Shown here piece by piece: positions 54,697 to 63,580 of a DNA stretch of 64,000 nt. The position numbers were made by a program, and so were the translations under genes. The stretch spans positions 620,001 to 684,000 of the forward strand of contig JAJTBS010000001.1 of NCBI GenBank assembly GCA_021286765.1, given 5' to 3'. The notes beneath the pieces are model-generated. The model was given only the letters and a program-made list of their open reading frames with translations, was not told where the DNA came from and searched no databases. The DNA comes from Holophagaceae bacterium. Lineage in GTDB: Bacteria; Acidobacteriota; Holophagae; Holophagales; Holophagaceae. Position 1 is the stretch's first letter. The number at the start of each line of letters is the position of its first letter.

Positions 54697-56220
54697 TTAC
54701 TGGACGAAGTTCGAGGCGCTCTGGGCGTCGTCGGCGGGCTCATCCATGGCCAGACGGCGGAACAGCTTCACGTCAGCCAGGGACAGGATGCTCATGTAGG
54801 AGAAGCCGCTGAAGAACAGCCAGAGGAAGGGCACGGAGGCCCACTTGCGGATGTAGATGGCCACCAGCACCGCGCCGAAGTAGTAGATGGCGAAGCCCAG
54901 TTCCAGGAAGGTCATGAGGCTCTTGGGCACCTTGTAGGCCCGCTTGGTGACGGAGTTGCCATTGGCGTCCACGCCGTACTTGGGGGTGCGCTTGAACTCC
55001 TTGTCCTCGGTGAAGAAGCCTTCCAGCACGGCCTTGGCCTGGTTCAGGGCGAGGCCGATGCCCAGGCCCATGAGGCCGGGAATGTACTTCAGGCGGCGGG
55101 TCCAGCCGGTGTTGTCCGTCAGTTCCTTCTGGGAAAGACCGAAGTAGAGACCCACGCTGACGGCATTCAGGAGGAAGAAGGGACCGTCGGTCAGCAGCAG
55201 GATGTGGATGGGGGTGCCGGCACGGAAGATCATGGCGGGCACCATGATGATGGAGAGCACCACCATCAGCATGTAGTTGCAGTTGGCCGTGAGGTGAAAC
55301 CAGCATTCCAGCTTGGTGTGCAGGCTCTCGTTGGACTTCCAGATGGTCTTCATGAGCTTGCGGATGACCTGGGCATTGCCCTTGGCCCAGCGGTGCTGCT
55401 GGCTCTTGAAGGCGTTCACTTCCACGGGCAGCTCGGCGGGGACCACCAGGTCCTTGAGGTAGACGCCCTTCCAGCCCTTGAGCTGGGCACGGTAGGACAG
55501 GTCGGCATCCTCGGTGATGGTGTCGTGTTCCCAGCCCCCGGCGTCGGCGATGGCGGACACGCGCCACATGCCGGCAGTGCCGCTGAAGTTGAAGAAGGCC
55601 TTGGAGCGGTTGCGGGCGGTGTGCTCGAACACGAAGTGGCCGTCCAGCAGGATGGCCTGCACCTGGGTCAGCAGGGAGAACTCGCGGTTCAGGTGGGCCC
55701 AGCAGCCCTGGACGAAGGCCACCTTGCCATCGGCGAAGTGGGGCACGGCCTTGCGGAGGAAGTCGACGGTGGGGAGGAAGTCGGCGTCGAACATGGCCAC
55801 CAGCTCGCCCTTGGCGACCTTGAGGCCTTCCGACAGCGCGCCGGCCTTGAAGCCCGTGCGGTCCGTCCGGTGCAGGTAGTGGATGTCAAAGCCCAGGGCC
55901 TTGTAGCGGTCCACCACGGCGCTGGCGACCTTTACGGTGTCGTCCGTGGAGTCATCCAGCACCTGGATCTCGAGCTTCTCCTTGGGCCAGTCCATCTTGA
56001 CGACGTAGTCCATGAGCCGCTCGATGACGTTCATCTCGTTGAACACGGCCAGCTGCACCGTGACCATCGGAAGGTAGCTCTCATCGCCCTGGGGCTGGGG
56101 AACATCCTTCTTATGGCGGTAGTAAAGAAGCAGCATCCAGAGGCGGTGCGCCCCGTAGATGCTCAGGATGGAGAGCAGCGTGAAGTAGGTGACAAGTACG
56201 ACGGATTTGACGACTTCCAT
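54697..56220 (-). CDS. family 2 glycosyltransferase, cellulose-synthase-like membrane protein
   Basis: A 507-residue processive GT2 enzyme. One N-terminal membrane helix and several C-terminal ones (MLMVVLSIIMVPAMI; ILLLTDGPFFLLNAVSVGLYFG; LELGFAIYYFGAVLVAIYI) flank a cytoplasmic domain with the D,D,D,QxxRW signature: LDDSTDDT, FDADF, TEDADLS and QQHRW. It likely makes a beta-linked polysaccharide such as a mannan or glucan, like CslA. The acceptor and accessory genes are absent. The start is the ATG at 56220; a GTG three bases upstream is possible. It is divergent from the PEGA-type kinase. Confidence 0.9.
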   Translation of the reverse strand: MEVVKSVVLVTYFTLLSILSIYGAHRLWMLLLYYRHKKDVPQPQGDESYLPMVTVQLAVFNEMNVIERLMDYVVKMDWPKEKLEIQVLDDSTDDTVKVASAVVDRYKALGFDIHYLHRTDRTGFKAGALSEGLKVAKGELVAMFDADFLPTVDFLRKAVPHFADGKVAFVQGCWAHLNREFSLLTQVQAILLDGHFVFEHTARNRSKAFFNFSGTAGMWRVSAIADAGGWEHDTITEDADLSYRAQLKGWKGVYLKDLVVPAELPVEVNAFKSQQHRWAKGNAQVIRKLMKTIWKSNESLHTKLECWFHLTANCNYMLMVVLSIIMVPAMIFRAGTPIHILLLTDGPFFLLNAVSVGLYFGLSQKELTDNTGWTRRLKYIPGLMGLGIGLALNQAKAVLEGFFTEDKEFKRTPKYGVDANGNSVTKRAYKVPKSLMTFLELGFAIYYFGAVLVAIYIRKWASVPFLWLFFSGFSYMSILSLADVKLFRRLAMDEPADDAQSASNFVQ

Positions 56221-56346
56221 CACGGAATAAACCCTCCACAGCCCAGGTCAGAGGGCCTGCCTTATTGTGTCACAAGATCTTGGAAAATCCATGAAAAACC
56301 TAACAATCTACCGCTCCATCCTCGATGGGTTCGGTAGGATGCTGAC

Positions 56347-58251
56347 ATGGGCGACATCGACAACCTCAACTTCCCCAGAATGATCGGCCGCTACCTGGTT
56401 CTGCGCCTGCTCGGCTCGGGGGCCATGGGGAGCGTCGTGCTGGCGGAGGATCCCCGGATCAAGCGGAAGGTGGCCATCAAGCTCATGAAGCTGGATGCTG
56501 TCCGGACCGAGGCCGACCAGCACGAATACCTGGCCCGGTTCCAGCGGGAGGCGGAGGTCTCGGGCCTCCTGAACCACCCGGGCATCGTGGCCATCTACGA
56601 TGTGGGCGAGGTGGAGGGCCACGGTCCCTTCCTGGCCATGGAATACGTGGCTGGCCGCCCCCTGGACGGGATCATGAAGGCCGGTCCCGCCCTGACCATG
56701 AAGGAGAAGTTCAAGATCATCGTCGGCCTGGCGGAGGCCCTGGACCACGCCCATGCCAAGGCCATCGTCCACCGGGATGTGAAGCCCGGGAACGTGATGG
56801 TCGGCGAAGATGGCCGCCCCAAACTCATGGACTTCGGCATCGCCAAGCGGGAGGATGCCAGCCTCACCCAGACCGGGACCTTCCTCGGCACCCCGAGCTA
56901 TGCGAGCCCTGAGCAGATCAAAGAGGGCAGCGTCGACAACCGGTCGGACATCTTCAGCTTCGGCGTGTTGGTCTTCGAGTTGATGAGCGGGCAGTCGCCG
57001 TTTCCTGGATCGTCCATCAACACCATCCTCTACCGCATCGTCAATGAGCCCCCCGTCGAGATCCAGCCGCCGGTGCTGGGGGTGCTGCCGGAAGGCTGGC
57101 GGCGCGTCTTCGACCGGGTGCTGGCGAAACGGCCCGCCGACCGCTACCCCACCTGCACGGCCTTCGCCCGCGAGCTGCTGGACGCGGTGGTGGAGCTCGG
57201 CAAGGAGGAACGGCGGGAGATCCTGGGCCTCATGCGGATGAGCGGCGAGGCCCCTCTGCCTGAGATCGTGTCCACCTCCTTCGACGAAACCATGGTCGTG
57301 GCCCGGCCCGAGTCGAAGCCGTTCGGATGGTCATGGATCGCAGCCTTGACGCTGGTGGCCGTCGGGGGCCTGGGCTGGTTCCTCTTCCGGGGAGCCAAGG
57401 GCACGCGGCTCCAGATCGACTCCCAGCCGACGGGGGCGAAGGTCTATGTGAACGACCTGGCCGTGGGCACCACGCCCATGAATCAGGCCTTGGCCGCCGG
57501 CGACAAGCTGCGCCTCGAACTCAAGGGGCATCGCCCGGTCACCTATGAGGTCAGGCCCGGGGAAGCCCCGAAGGCCTTCCCGCTCCAACCCGTCATCAGC
57601 GAGGAGCTCATCGACTCGACGCCCCGGGGGGCGACGGTGGTTCTGGATGAGAAGCCCCTTGAAGGGGTGACACCGCTCACCGTCCGATGGAACCAGGGAC
57701 AACCCCACCGTCTGACCCTCACGAAGGAGAAGCTGGGCCATGCCTCGGACTTCGGTGTGGGCGAGGCGCCCGGGGGGCGGGCCTTCGAGCTCAAGGAGGC
57801 CACCACGGCCGAGACCCGGCAGGAACCGGCCCTGAATCCCCACGAACCTGGGGCCCTCAAGCTGTCCGGGGGCTTCAGCATCCGTGTGAAGACGGCCGGC
57901 AAGGACCTGGGCGAGCTGAGCCCGGGTGCGAAGCTGCCGTTGCCCCCCGGCACCCATCAGCTGGAGCTGAGCAGCGTCCGCCACTTCTACAAAGACACCC
58001 GGGCCGTCACCGTGATCGCAGGCCAGACGGCGCCCCTCAGTGTCCCGGGATTGGCTTCCCTCACCGTCAATACCTTCCCGGGCTCGGGAAAGGTCTTTGT
58101 GGATGGCGTGGATACCGGGACCGAAAGCGATGGCAGCAGCCCCATCCAGCTGGCCCTGGGCCGACACACCATCACGGTGCGCGGTCCCAAGGGCAGCAAG
58201 ACCGAGACCGTGGACCTGACCGGAGACAAGCTCCTGAGCTTCCAGCTCTGA
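56347..58251 (+). CDS. membrane serine/threonine kinase with PEGA-like repeats
   Basis: A 634-residue PASTA-less Hanks-type kinase. The kinase domain (residues 14-280) has LGSGAMGSVVLAED, VAIKLM, HRDVKPGNVM, DFGIAK and GTPSYASPEQ. A membrane helix is at about 328-347 (WSWIAALTLVAVGGLGWFLF). The outer part has PEGA-like beta modules, with LQIDSQPTGAKVYVNDLAVGTTPM, IDSTPRGATVVLDEKPLEGVTPL and LTVNTFPGSGKVFVDGVDTG, which often bind surface sugars or peptides. It may sense the envelope; next door is the divergent GT2 enzyme. Substrates are unknown. Confidence 0.92.
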   Translation: MGDIDNLNFPRMIGRYLVLRLLGSGAMGSVVLAEDPRIKRKVAIKLMKLDAVRTEADQHEYLARFQREAEVSGLLNHPGIVAIYDVGEVEGHGPFLAMEYVAGRPLDGIMKAGPALTMKEKFKIIVGLAEALDHAHAKAIVHRDVKPGNVMVGEDGRPKLMDFGIAKREDASLTQTGTFLGTPSYASPEQIKEGSVDNRSDIFSFGVLVFELMSGQSPFPGSSINTILYRIVNEPPVEIQPPVLGVLPEGWRRVFDRVLAKRPADRYPTCTAFARELLDAVVELGKEERREILGLMRMSGEAPLPEIVSTSFDETMVVARPESKPFGWSWIAALTLVAVGGLGWFLFRGAKGTRLQIDSQPTGAKVYVNDLAVGTTPMNQALAAGDKLRLELKGHRPVTYEVRPGEAPKAFPLQPVISEELIDSTPRGATVVLDEKPLEGVTPLTVRWNQGQPHRLTLTKEKLGHASDFGVGEAPGGRAFELKEATTAETRQEPALNPHEPGALKLSGGFSIRVKTAGKDLGELSPGAKLPLPPGTHQLELSSVRHFYKDTRAVTVIAGQTAPLSVPGLASLTVNTFPGSGKVFVDGVDTGTESDGSSPIQLALGRHTITVRGPKGSKTETVDLTGDKLLSFQL

Positions 58252-58277
58252 GGCGATCCCGCACACGCTTCCCAACG

Positions 58278-58305
58278 CAAATGGCCGCCTCACGGCGGCC
58301 ATTTG
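58278..58305. terminator. 12-bp hairpin between the kinase gene and tRNA-Gln
   Basis: CAAATGGCCGCC (58278-58289) pairs exactly with GGCGGCCATTTG (58294-58305) around TCAC. The right end runs into the CCA end of the tRNA gene. It can serve as terminator for both convergent units, though no long T run follows. Confidence 0.65.
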
Positions 58306-58378
58306 GTTGGGGAGGAAGGATTCGAACCCTCGATACGCAGGATCAAAACCTGCTGCCTTACCACTTGGCTACTCCCCA
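58304..58378 (-). tRNA. tRNA-Gln (anticodon TTG)
   Basis: A 75-base cloverleaf. Acceptor TGGGGAG pairs with CTCCCCA, D arm GCC/GGC, anticodon stem GCAGG/CCTGC around TTTTGAT (anticodon TTG, reading CAA), a five-base variable loop, and a T arm GAGGG-TTCGAAT-CCTTC with one G-T pair. The discriminator is A and CCA is encoded. It is the only tRNA in the window. Confidence 0.96.
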
Positions 58379-58435
58379 GGCGGAAAGGCAAGCATAGCGC
58401 GGGTCTGCGTCTTGCCCAAGCCCTGGGAGCGGGCC

Positions 58436-58795
58436 TCAGGGATTGGTCTTGGGGGTGAATCCGAACTCCTCGACGCCCAGCAAGTCAGGGCGCACCTGGG
58501 CGGCCTCGCCCCGCTCGATACGGCTCAAGGCGCGGTGCCCGGTGGCTGCCTCGTAGGCGAGCAGGACCTTCTCTTCGATCACCTCACGCAGGGTGTTGTT
58601 CAGGGGGTAGGCAATGTCCTTGAAGCTGCCGTCGCGCTTGCGGCGGCTGGGCATGGCCACAAAGTAGCCATCCTCACCCTCCACCACGCGGAGGTCCCCC
58701 ACCAGGAAGCAGTCCTCGATCACCAGGGCGGCAAAGGCCTTCAACTTGTCGTCGCCCTCCACCTTGGTGATCCGGATATCGGTGATGTTGAGCAT
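58436..58795 (-). CDS. spoVG: SpoVG-family RNA-binding protein
   Basis: A 119-residue SpoVG protein. The core ITDIRITKVEGDDKLKAFAALVIEDCFLVGDLRVVEGEDGYFVAMPSRR, then YPLNNTLREVIEEKVL, is the family hallmark. In Bacillus SpoVG affects septation and sporulation, and related proteins bind RNA or DNA. In non-sporulating diderms its targets are unknown. The start at 58795 is the family's normal one. It lies downstream of pgeF and the peptidase on the same strand. Confidence 0.94.
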   Translation of the reverse strand: MLNITDIRITKVEGDDKLKAFAALVIEDCFLVGDLRVVEGEDGYFVAMPSRRKRDGSFKDIAYPLNNTLREVIEEKVLLAYEAATGHRALSRIERGEAAQVRPDLLGVEEFGFTPKTNP

Positions 58796-58847
58796 GGCCG
58801 TCCTCGCGCGTCGGTCCTCGGTCTTCAGGAGCGAGGCGACTTCCAGG

Positions 58848-59555
58848 TTAGCCGATCTCGATCCAGCCCCACTGGCGGCCGGTGGTGTCGCCCCGGCGGT
58901 AGGAAAAGAGGAGGTCCGGCCGGCACATGGTGCAGAGCCCCACGCTGCCATCCTTCTCCGGAGCCATGCCCAGGTCGAGGGCCTGGGCCTTCAGAAAGCC
59001 ATGCAGATCCAGATGGGCCCTGCCGCCGGGTCCAACGGTCCCCAGGTCCTCCCGCCAAGCGGGGTCCTGACGGGCGGCCTCGATGACTTCGGCACCCACC
59101 TCGAAATGACAGGCCTGGATGGCCGGTCCGCAGGCCCACACCAGATCCCCTGGATGGCCGCCCAGTGCTCGAAACCGGGCCACGCCCCGACGCAGGATCC
59201 CGCCACCGGGCTCGGGATCGCCGTGGCCGGTGGCCCCGCGCCATCCAGCGTGGAGTGCAGCGACCCAGGGGGTGCCAGCGGCCAGCCGGCCGGCCAGCAG
59301 CACCGGCACACAGTCCGCCACCCGCACGCCGATGCGGATGCCGGGCCTGGTGGTCCAGAGTCCGTCCGCCTCGACCACGGCCTCGGGCGCCTCCACCACG
59401 CCGCAGCGGTGGACCTGGCGCAGAAGGGCCTGTGGCAAGGCATCTGGTGGATCCAGGCGCGTGGAGAATCCCCAGCGGAGCGGGAATGGGGTCGGGATCT
59501 CCGGGGTCAGCACCGGGTGGATCAGCCTTTTGATCCGGAGCGGCCTTCCAGCCAC
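58848..59555 (-). CDS. pgeF: PgeF-like peptidoglycan editing factor (laccase-domain)
   Basis: A 235-residue protein of the YfiH/PgeF multicopper-like family. LLRQVHRCGVV, RVADCVPVLLAG, ALHAGWRGA and ACGPAIQACHFEVG are the metal-binding His/Cys blocks. In E. coli the family member edits L-Ser out of UDP-MurNAc intermediates. It starts with a GTG inside the end of the D,D-peptidase gene (34-base overlap) and is followed by spoVG, so a cell-wall-linked operon is likely. Confidence 0.9.
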   Translation of the reverse strand: MAGRPLRIKRLIHPVLTPEIPTPFPLRWGFSTRLDPPDALPQALLRQVHRCGVVEAPEAVVEADGLWTTRPGIRIGVRVADCVPVLLAGRLAAGTPWVAALHAGWRGATGHGDPEPGGGILRRGVARFRALGGHPGDLVWACGPAIQACHFEVGAEVIEAARQDPAWREDLGTVGPGGRAHLDLHGFLKAQALDLGMAPEKDGSVGLCTMCRPDLLFSYRRGDTTGRQWGWIEIG

Positions 59556-60361
59556 TGCTTAATGCGGTTGGCATCGCCCAGCCGGGTGTACTTGCCCCAG
59601 GAATCCAGAAGGATGACCAGCACGGGCCGATTGGCCAGCATGGCCTGCATGACGAGGCAGCGGCCGGCCTCCTCGATGTAACCGGTCTTGGACAGGCCGA
59701 TGTTCCACCTGGGGTTGCGCACCAGGGCATTGGTGTTCGGGAACTGGATGCTGTGCCGTCCCGACTGGATGGTGGTCTCGGGCCGCGTGCTGAAATCCCT
59801 GATCTCCGGGTAGTTGTAAGCCGCCTGAATGATTCTCGCTAAATCCCAGGCAGTGGCCACGTTGCCGCTGGAAAGCCCTGCGGGGTCCTCAAAATGGGCG
59901 CCGCTGAGGCCGAGTTCCCGGGCCTTCGCGTTCATCGCCTGGACGAAGCCGGCCAAGCCGCCGGGATAGGTGCGTCCCAGGGCATGGGCCGCCCGGTTCT
60001 CCGAGGCCAGGAGGGCCAGGAGGAGGGCCTGTTCCCGGGGGAGGCGGGTGCCCACGGGAAGCCGTGAGCGGCTGTGGCGGAGGGAGTCCTTGTCATCGCT
60101 GGTGATGGTGAGCAGTTCGTTGGGGTCGAGGTGGGCGTCGAGCAGCACCATGGCTGTCATCAGCTTGGTCAGGGAGGCGATGGGCACCACGGCGGCGGCC
60201 TGCTTTTCCACCAGCGCCTGCCCTGTGCTCTGGTCCAGAACCAGGGCCGAGGCGGATTTCAGGGAAAGCCGCGGGGAGGCCTTCGGCGAGGCCGCGCCCA
60301 AGGTCACGCCCAGCAGGAGCCATGAACCGGTCTTCCATCCCCTCATCCTGGTGAATCCCAT
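59522..60361 (-). CDS. D-alanyl-D-alanine carboxypeptidase/endopeptidase (PbpG-like)
   Basis: A 279-residue low-molecular-weight penicillin-binding protein. A signal peptide (GSWLLLGVTLGAA) leads to the S-x-x-K motif in IASLTKLMTAMV, SEN in LLALLASENRAAH (the SxN triad member) and KTG in GLSKTGYIEEAG. It trims or cleaves peptidoglycan cross-links in the periplasm. It is close to PbpG/MepS-type size without a C-terminal anchor. GGAG precedes the ATG at 60361. It overlaps pgeF. Confidence 0.92.
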   Translation of the reverse strand: MGFTRMRGWKTGSWLLLGVTLGAASPKASPRLSLKSASALVLDQSTGQALVEKQAAAVVPIASLTKLMTAMVLLDAHLDPNELLTITSDDKDSLRHSRSRLPVGTRLPREQALLLALLASENRAAHALGRTYPGGLAGFVQAMNAKARELGLSGAHFEDPAGLSSGNVATAWDLARIIQAAYNYPEIRDFSTRPETTIQSGRHSIQFPNTNALVRNPRWNIGLSKTGYIEEAGRCLVMQAMLANRPVLVILLDSWGKYTRLGDANRIKQWLEGRSGSKG

Positions 60362-60435
60362 TCCAGCTCCAGAAGATTTCGATTGTCGTCACTTCTTCCC
60401 AGTCTATCGGATCTGGAGATCCCCAACTCAAGGGA

Positions 60436-61332
60436 TCATGGCCACAGCAGGGCCAGCAGGGTCAGATCGGTGACGGCCCAGGCAGCCAGGCCCCAGTACA
60501 TCCCCGCTTCATGCTGCTGGTCGGTCCAGGTGTGCCAGCCGCGCAGCCAGGGCAGGAGGACGGCCGTCCAGGCCAGCAGTGAAGGGATGAGGAACCGCGG
60601 GTCGCGTCCCAGGGCCAGGATGCCGACCCAGAAGAACCCATGGGCGGCCACGGCGGAGAGAAGCGCCAGGCCCAGGCTGCGTCCCACGCCCACCTGGATC
60701 ACCAAGGTCCGGTCCCCCCGGCGGCTGTCCTCAGCGACCTGGTAGATCTGGGTCATGGGATAGAGGGTGGCGAACAGGAAGGCGAAGCCGACGGAAGCCA
60801 GGAGGATGGGCCGAGTGAACGGGCGCCCGGTCAGCGCCCAGCCGGCCAAGGGGGTCAAAAGGCCGAACCCGACGCAGTTGATGAGCAGGTCCCAGCCTGC
60901 CCGGGCCTTCAGGCGGGGCGGGGGGACGGAGTAGAGAACGCTCATCGCCACGCAGCCCAGGTTGATGAGGGCGAAGGGCAGGGGGAGCAGGAAGCCGAGG
61001 AGGGCCGAGACCCCCAGGAGACAGGAGGAGAAGGCCGCCAGATGCTCAGGGGGCTTGGGCGGAGCCTTGAGGTAGCCGATGTCCCCCTCGTCCTGATCGA
61101 AGGCGCTGTTGATGGCCAGCGTCCCGCCATTCATGAGGGCCACGAAGACGAACCAGCCAAGGAGGGTGGGCCGGGCCTGCAGCGTCCAGCCTGCGGCCAG
61201 GAGGGTGCCCAGCAGGAAGTGGGCGGACATGATGGGCCACTCCAGCGGGCGCAGGTGCAGCAGGTAGGGCATCGCCCTGGGCCCGACGATCGTTTCGAAG
61301 AAGCGCCGGAGGGGGAAGCGGCTCCCCGTCAT
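60436..61332 (-). CDS. UbiA-family prenyltransferase
   Basis: A 298-residue integral membrane enzyme with about nine helices. The first acidic motif is NSAFDQDEGD (NxxxDxxxxD), the second is EDSRRGDRTLV (DxxxxD), the usual diphosphate-binding pair. It likely attaches a prenyl chain to an aromatic or other acceptor. The DUF116 gene overlaps it (ATGA). The acceptor cannot be inferred; quinone or haem O are only the common choices. Confidence 0.88.
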   Translation of the reverse strand: MTGSRFPLRRFFETIVGPRAMPYLLHLRPLEWPIMSAHFLLGTLLAAGWTLQARPTLLGWFVFVALMNGGTLAINSAFDQDEGDIGYLKAPPKPPEHLAAFSSCLLGVSALLGFLLPLPFALINLGCVAMSVLYSVPPPRLKARAGWDLLINCVGFGLLTPLAGWALTGRPFTRPILLASVGFAFLFATLYPMTQIYQVAEDSRRGDRTLVIQVGVGRSLGLALLSAVAAHGFFWVGILALGRDPRFLIPSLLAWTAVLLPWLRGWHTWTDQQHEAGMYWGLAAWAVTDLTLLALLWP

Positions 61333-62117
61333 GCGATGCCTTCACGACGCAGCGGCTGGATCTCCCCGCCTGGGCGGCGGGGCTCCACCAGGGCCTCCAT
61401 GGCCGAGAAGAGGTGGGGCACGCTGAAATCCGTGTCGACGCACATGCCGTGGTGCAGGACCAGCGGAATGACGTAGCAGGGGATCTCGGGCATCTTGCTG
61501 AGCCCCTTGAGCAGCCGGTCGGTGCAACTCACGGCCACCACCAGGTCTGGCCTGTATTCCCGGGCTTCGCGATAGGCTTTGTGGCTGCGGTTGGTGATGC
61601 GCCCCTCCCAGCGGTTCAGCAGGGCCGCGTTCATGTAGTCGCCCACGGGGCAGAGGCCGCAGTCGTAGCAGGCCTGGAGATCGTCGAGGATGCCTGCTTT
61701 GCAGCGGGACATCTGGATGCAGTGGGGCAGGAGGATCAGGGCGCGCCGGGCCCGGCGGCCGGAGAAAGCTGCACGCACACGCTGGTTGTTGTACCCGCAG
61801 AAGGCCAGGATCCAGGCGTCCTCCAGGCCCAGACGGCGGGCCAGGGGGAGGAGGGCATTGGCCCACAAGCTGTCCTGGCGCATGATCGCCGTCCTATTCC
61901 GGAGGAAAGCCTGCCCCCGGAGAAAACTCGGCCAGGCGGCCGCCAGGGAGCCCACACCGAGCAGCAGCCACCAGCCCCGGCCTTCGGCATGCAGGGTCGC
62001 GATCACGAAGGACATTCCGGCGATTAGGAGGGGAACGCCCCGGCGCACCAGGAGGAACGCCAGGCCCCGCTCATCCGGCAGGGGGCCGGGGAGGGCGGGG
62101 GCGCGGGGTTCCTTCAC
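61329..62117 (-). CDS. DUF116-family protein
   Basis: A 262-residue DUF116 protein. Two N-terminal membrane helices (LLIAGMSFVIATLHA; WLLLGVGSLAAAW) precede a soluble domain with ILLPHCIQMSRCKAG, LQACYDCGLCPVGDY and VVAVSCTDRLLKGL; the Cys cluster could bind iron-sulfur or zinc. DUF116 genes often stand beside radical SAM or lipoate genes, but here the neighbour is UbiA. Its GTG start overlaps the MCE gene's stop (GTGA). Confidence 0.87.
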   Translation of the reverse strand: MKEPRAPALPGPLPDERGLAFLLVRRGVPLLIAGMSFVIATLHAEGRGWWLLLGVGSLAAAWPSFLRGQAFLRNRTAIMRQDSLWANALLPLARRLGLEDAWILAFCGYNNQRVRAAFSGRRARRALILLPHCIQMSRCKAGILDDLQACYDCGLCPVGDYMNAALLNRWEGRITNRSHKAYREAREYRPDLVVAVSCTDRLLKGLSKMPEIPCYVIPLVLHHGMCVDTDFSVPHLFSAMEALVEPRRPGGEIQPLRREGIA

Positions 62118-63580
62118 TTGGCGGCTCCGGCGAGGCCGACCATCTTCTTGAGATCATCATCCTTCCAGCGCAGGCCGCCCCCGAAGAAGATCGTGCGCAG
62201 GTCCTTGTTCCCGATGTCCTGGACGCCGGCCTGGATGTAGGCGCCCTTCCAGAACTGGTAGCTGCTGGTGAAGCGGTAGCGGGGGTTCGGCTTGTCATCA
62301 CGCTTGGTGAAGTCATAGGCCAGGATGCCCAGCCGTAGGCGGTCATCCTCCAGCAAGCGGAACTCCAGCCCCCCGCCGCCCTTGTTCTCGACGATGCCCG
62401 CGGAGAAGATCGCAGGTCCCAGCCGCTTGGCGAACTGGGCCGAGGCGGTGAACGTCTGGTCCGTGGTGACGGTCTTGGTACGCTCCAGGACGCTGACCGG
62501 CTTGCCCGTGACGGGGTCGATCTGGGTGACCGTCCGCGAGCTTTCGCTGAGCTTGCCATCCGGCGTGGACGCGAAGCCCAGGGAGTACCAGTAGTCGGGC
62601 CTGGGGGCGATTTCGAGGCCCAGACCCACGCGGCTGTCCTTGCGCTTTTCCCACTGGGCCGCGTTCATGTCGAGGCGGAAGTCCATCTTGTTGAAGCCGC
62701 CCAGCAGGCCGTTCACGTTGTCCACGGCCTCGTTGATCTTCTTGATGGTGGTCTCGTCATTCAGCAGCTTGCCGATGGTGCCCTCGCCCTTGTTGACCCG
62801 ATCGGTGAGGACCTTCAGGTTCTCGGCGGTGCCCTGGAAGCTCTGGGCCAGCTTGCGCACGTCGCCCACGACGCCCTTCAGCTCGGGCCGGTTCTCCTCG
62901 AGGATGGCGTTGAGGTTCTTGCCCACGGCCTCGAACTGCTGGGCCAGTTTGGGCAGCTTGTCCCGAAGGTCGGAGGAGAGGGCCTCCACGTTGGCCATGG
63001 TGTGGTTGATGGCGCCGTGGTTCTCCTGGGCCATGGAGCGGAACTCAGCGGTCAGCACGCGGATGTTGTCCACGATCTCGTCGAGTTTCTGCCGGCCCTG
63101 CTCGCCGCCGATGGACTGGTTCAGGGCCTGGGTGACGCCCTTCACGTTGGCGCCGATCTCGGAAAGGGTTTCCATGAGGTTGTCGAGGCTGACACCGGCC
63201 TTGCTGGGCAGCGGCTTCCCTTCGGGAAAGGGTCCCTTGGCGCTGTGGCCCGGATCGAGGTCGATGAACTTCTCGCCCAGGATGCCGATGGAACCGAGGG
63301 AGACGACCGCGTCGGCGTAGACCGGCACCTCGTTCGAGAGGCCCAGGACCACCCGGGCCTTGCCATCCTCCAGCGCGATGGTGCGGACGTCGCCCACCTT
63401 GACGCCGGCGATGCGCACCGCGCTCTGCAGGTTGAGTCCCGCCACCTGCTGGAAGTAGGTGTATCGCTCGTTCTGGTTGCGCTTGCCGCCGAATTCCAGC
63501 TTCTCCGTGCGGAAGATCAGCACGGCCGCGAGGACGATGCCACCGGTGAAGAAGAGGCCGACCTTGGTTTCGAGCTTCAT
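62114..63580 (-). CDS. MCE-domain (MlaD-type) protein with beta-barrel-like C-terminus
   Basis: A 488-residue lipid-transport substrate-binding protein. A single N-terminal helix (residues 5-23, TKVGLFFTGGIVLAAVLIF) leads to one MCE domain (38-115, with AGLNLQSAVRIAGVKVGDV and VVSLGSIGILGEKFIDL). Residues 130-310 are long amphipathic helices (VEALSSDLRDKLPKLAQQ, VNKGEGTIGKLLNDETT). From about 315 to the end are alternating strands (SRVGLGLEIAPRPDYWYSLGF, FTASAQFAKRLGPAIFSAGI, GLEFRLLEDDRLRLGILAYDF, TIFFGGGLRWK) like an outer-membrane barrel. Plain MlaD has no such part. It overlaps the ATPase gene. Confidence 0.87.
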   Translation of the reverse strand: MKLETKVGLFFTGGIVLAAVLIFRTEKLEFGGKRNQNERYTYFQQVAGLNLQSAVRIAGVKVGDVRTIALEDGKARVVLGLSNEVPVYADAVVSLGSIGILGEKFIDLDPGHSAKGPFPEGKPLPSKAGVSLDNLMETLSEIGANVKGVTQALNQSIGGEQGRQKLDEIVDNIRVLTAEFRSMAQENHGAINHTMANVEALSSDLRDKLPKLAQQFEAVGKNLNAILEENRPELKGVVGDVRKLAQSFQGTAENLKVLTDRVNKGEGTIGKLLNDETTIKKINEAVDNVNGLLGGFNKMDFRLDMNAAQWEKRKDSRVGLGLEIAPRPDYWYSLGFASTPDGKLSESSRTVTQIDPVTGKPVSVLERTKTVTTDQTFTASAQFAKRLGPAIFSAGIVENKGGGGLEFRLLEDDRLRLGILAYDFTKRDDKPNPRYRFTSSYQFWKGAYIQAGVQDIGNKDLRTIFFGGGLRWKDDDLKKMVGLAGAAK

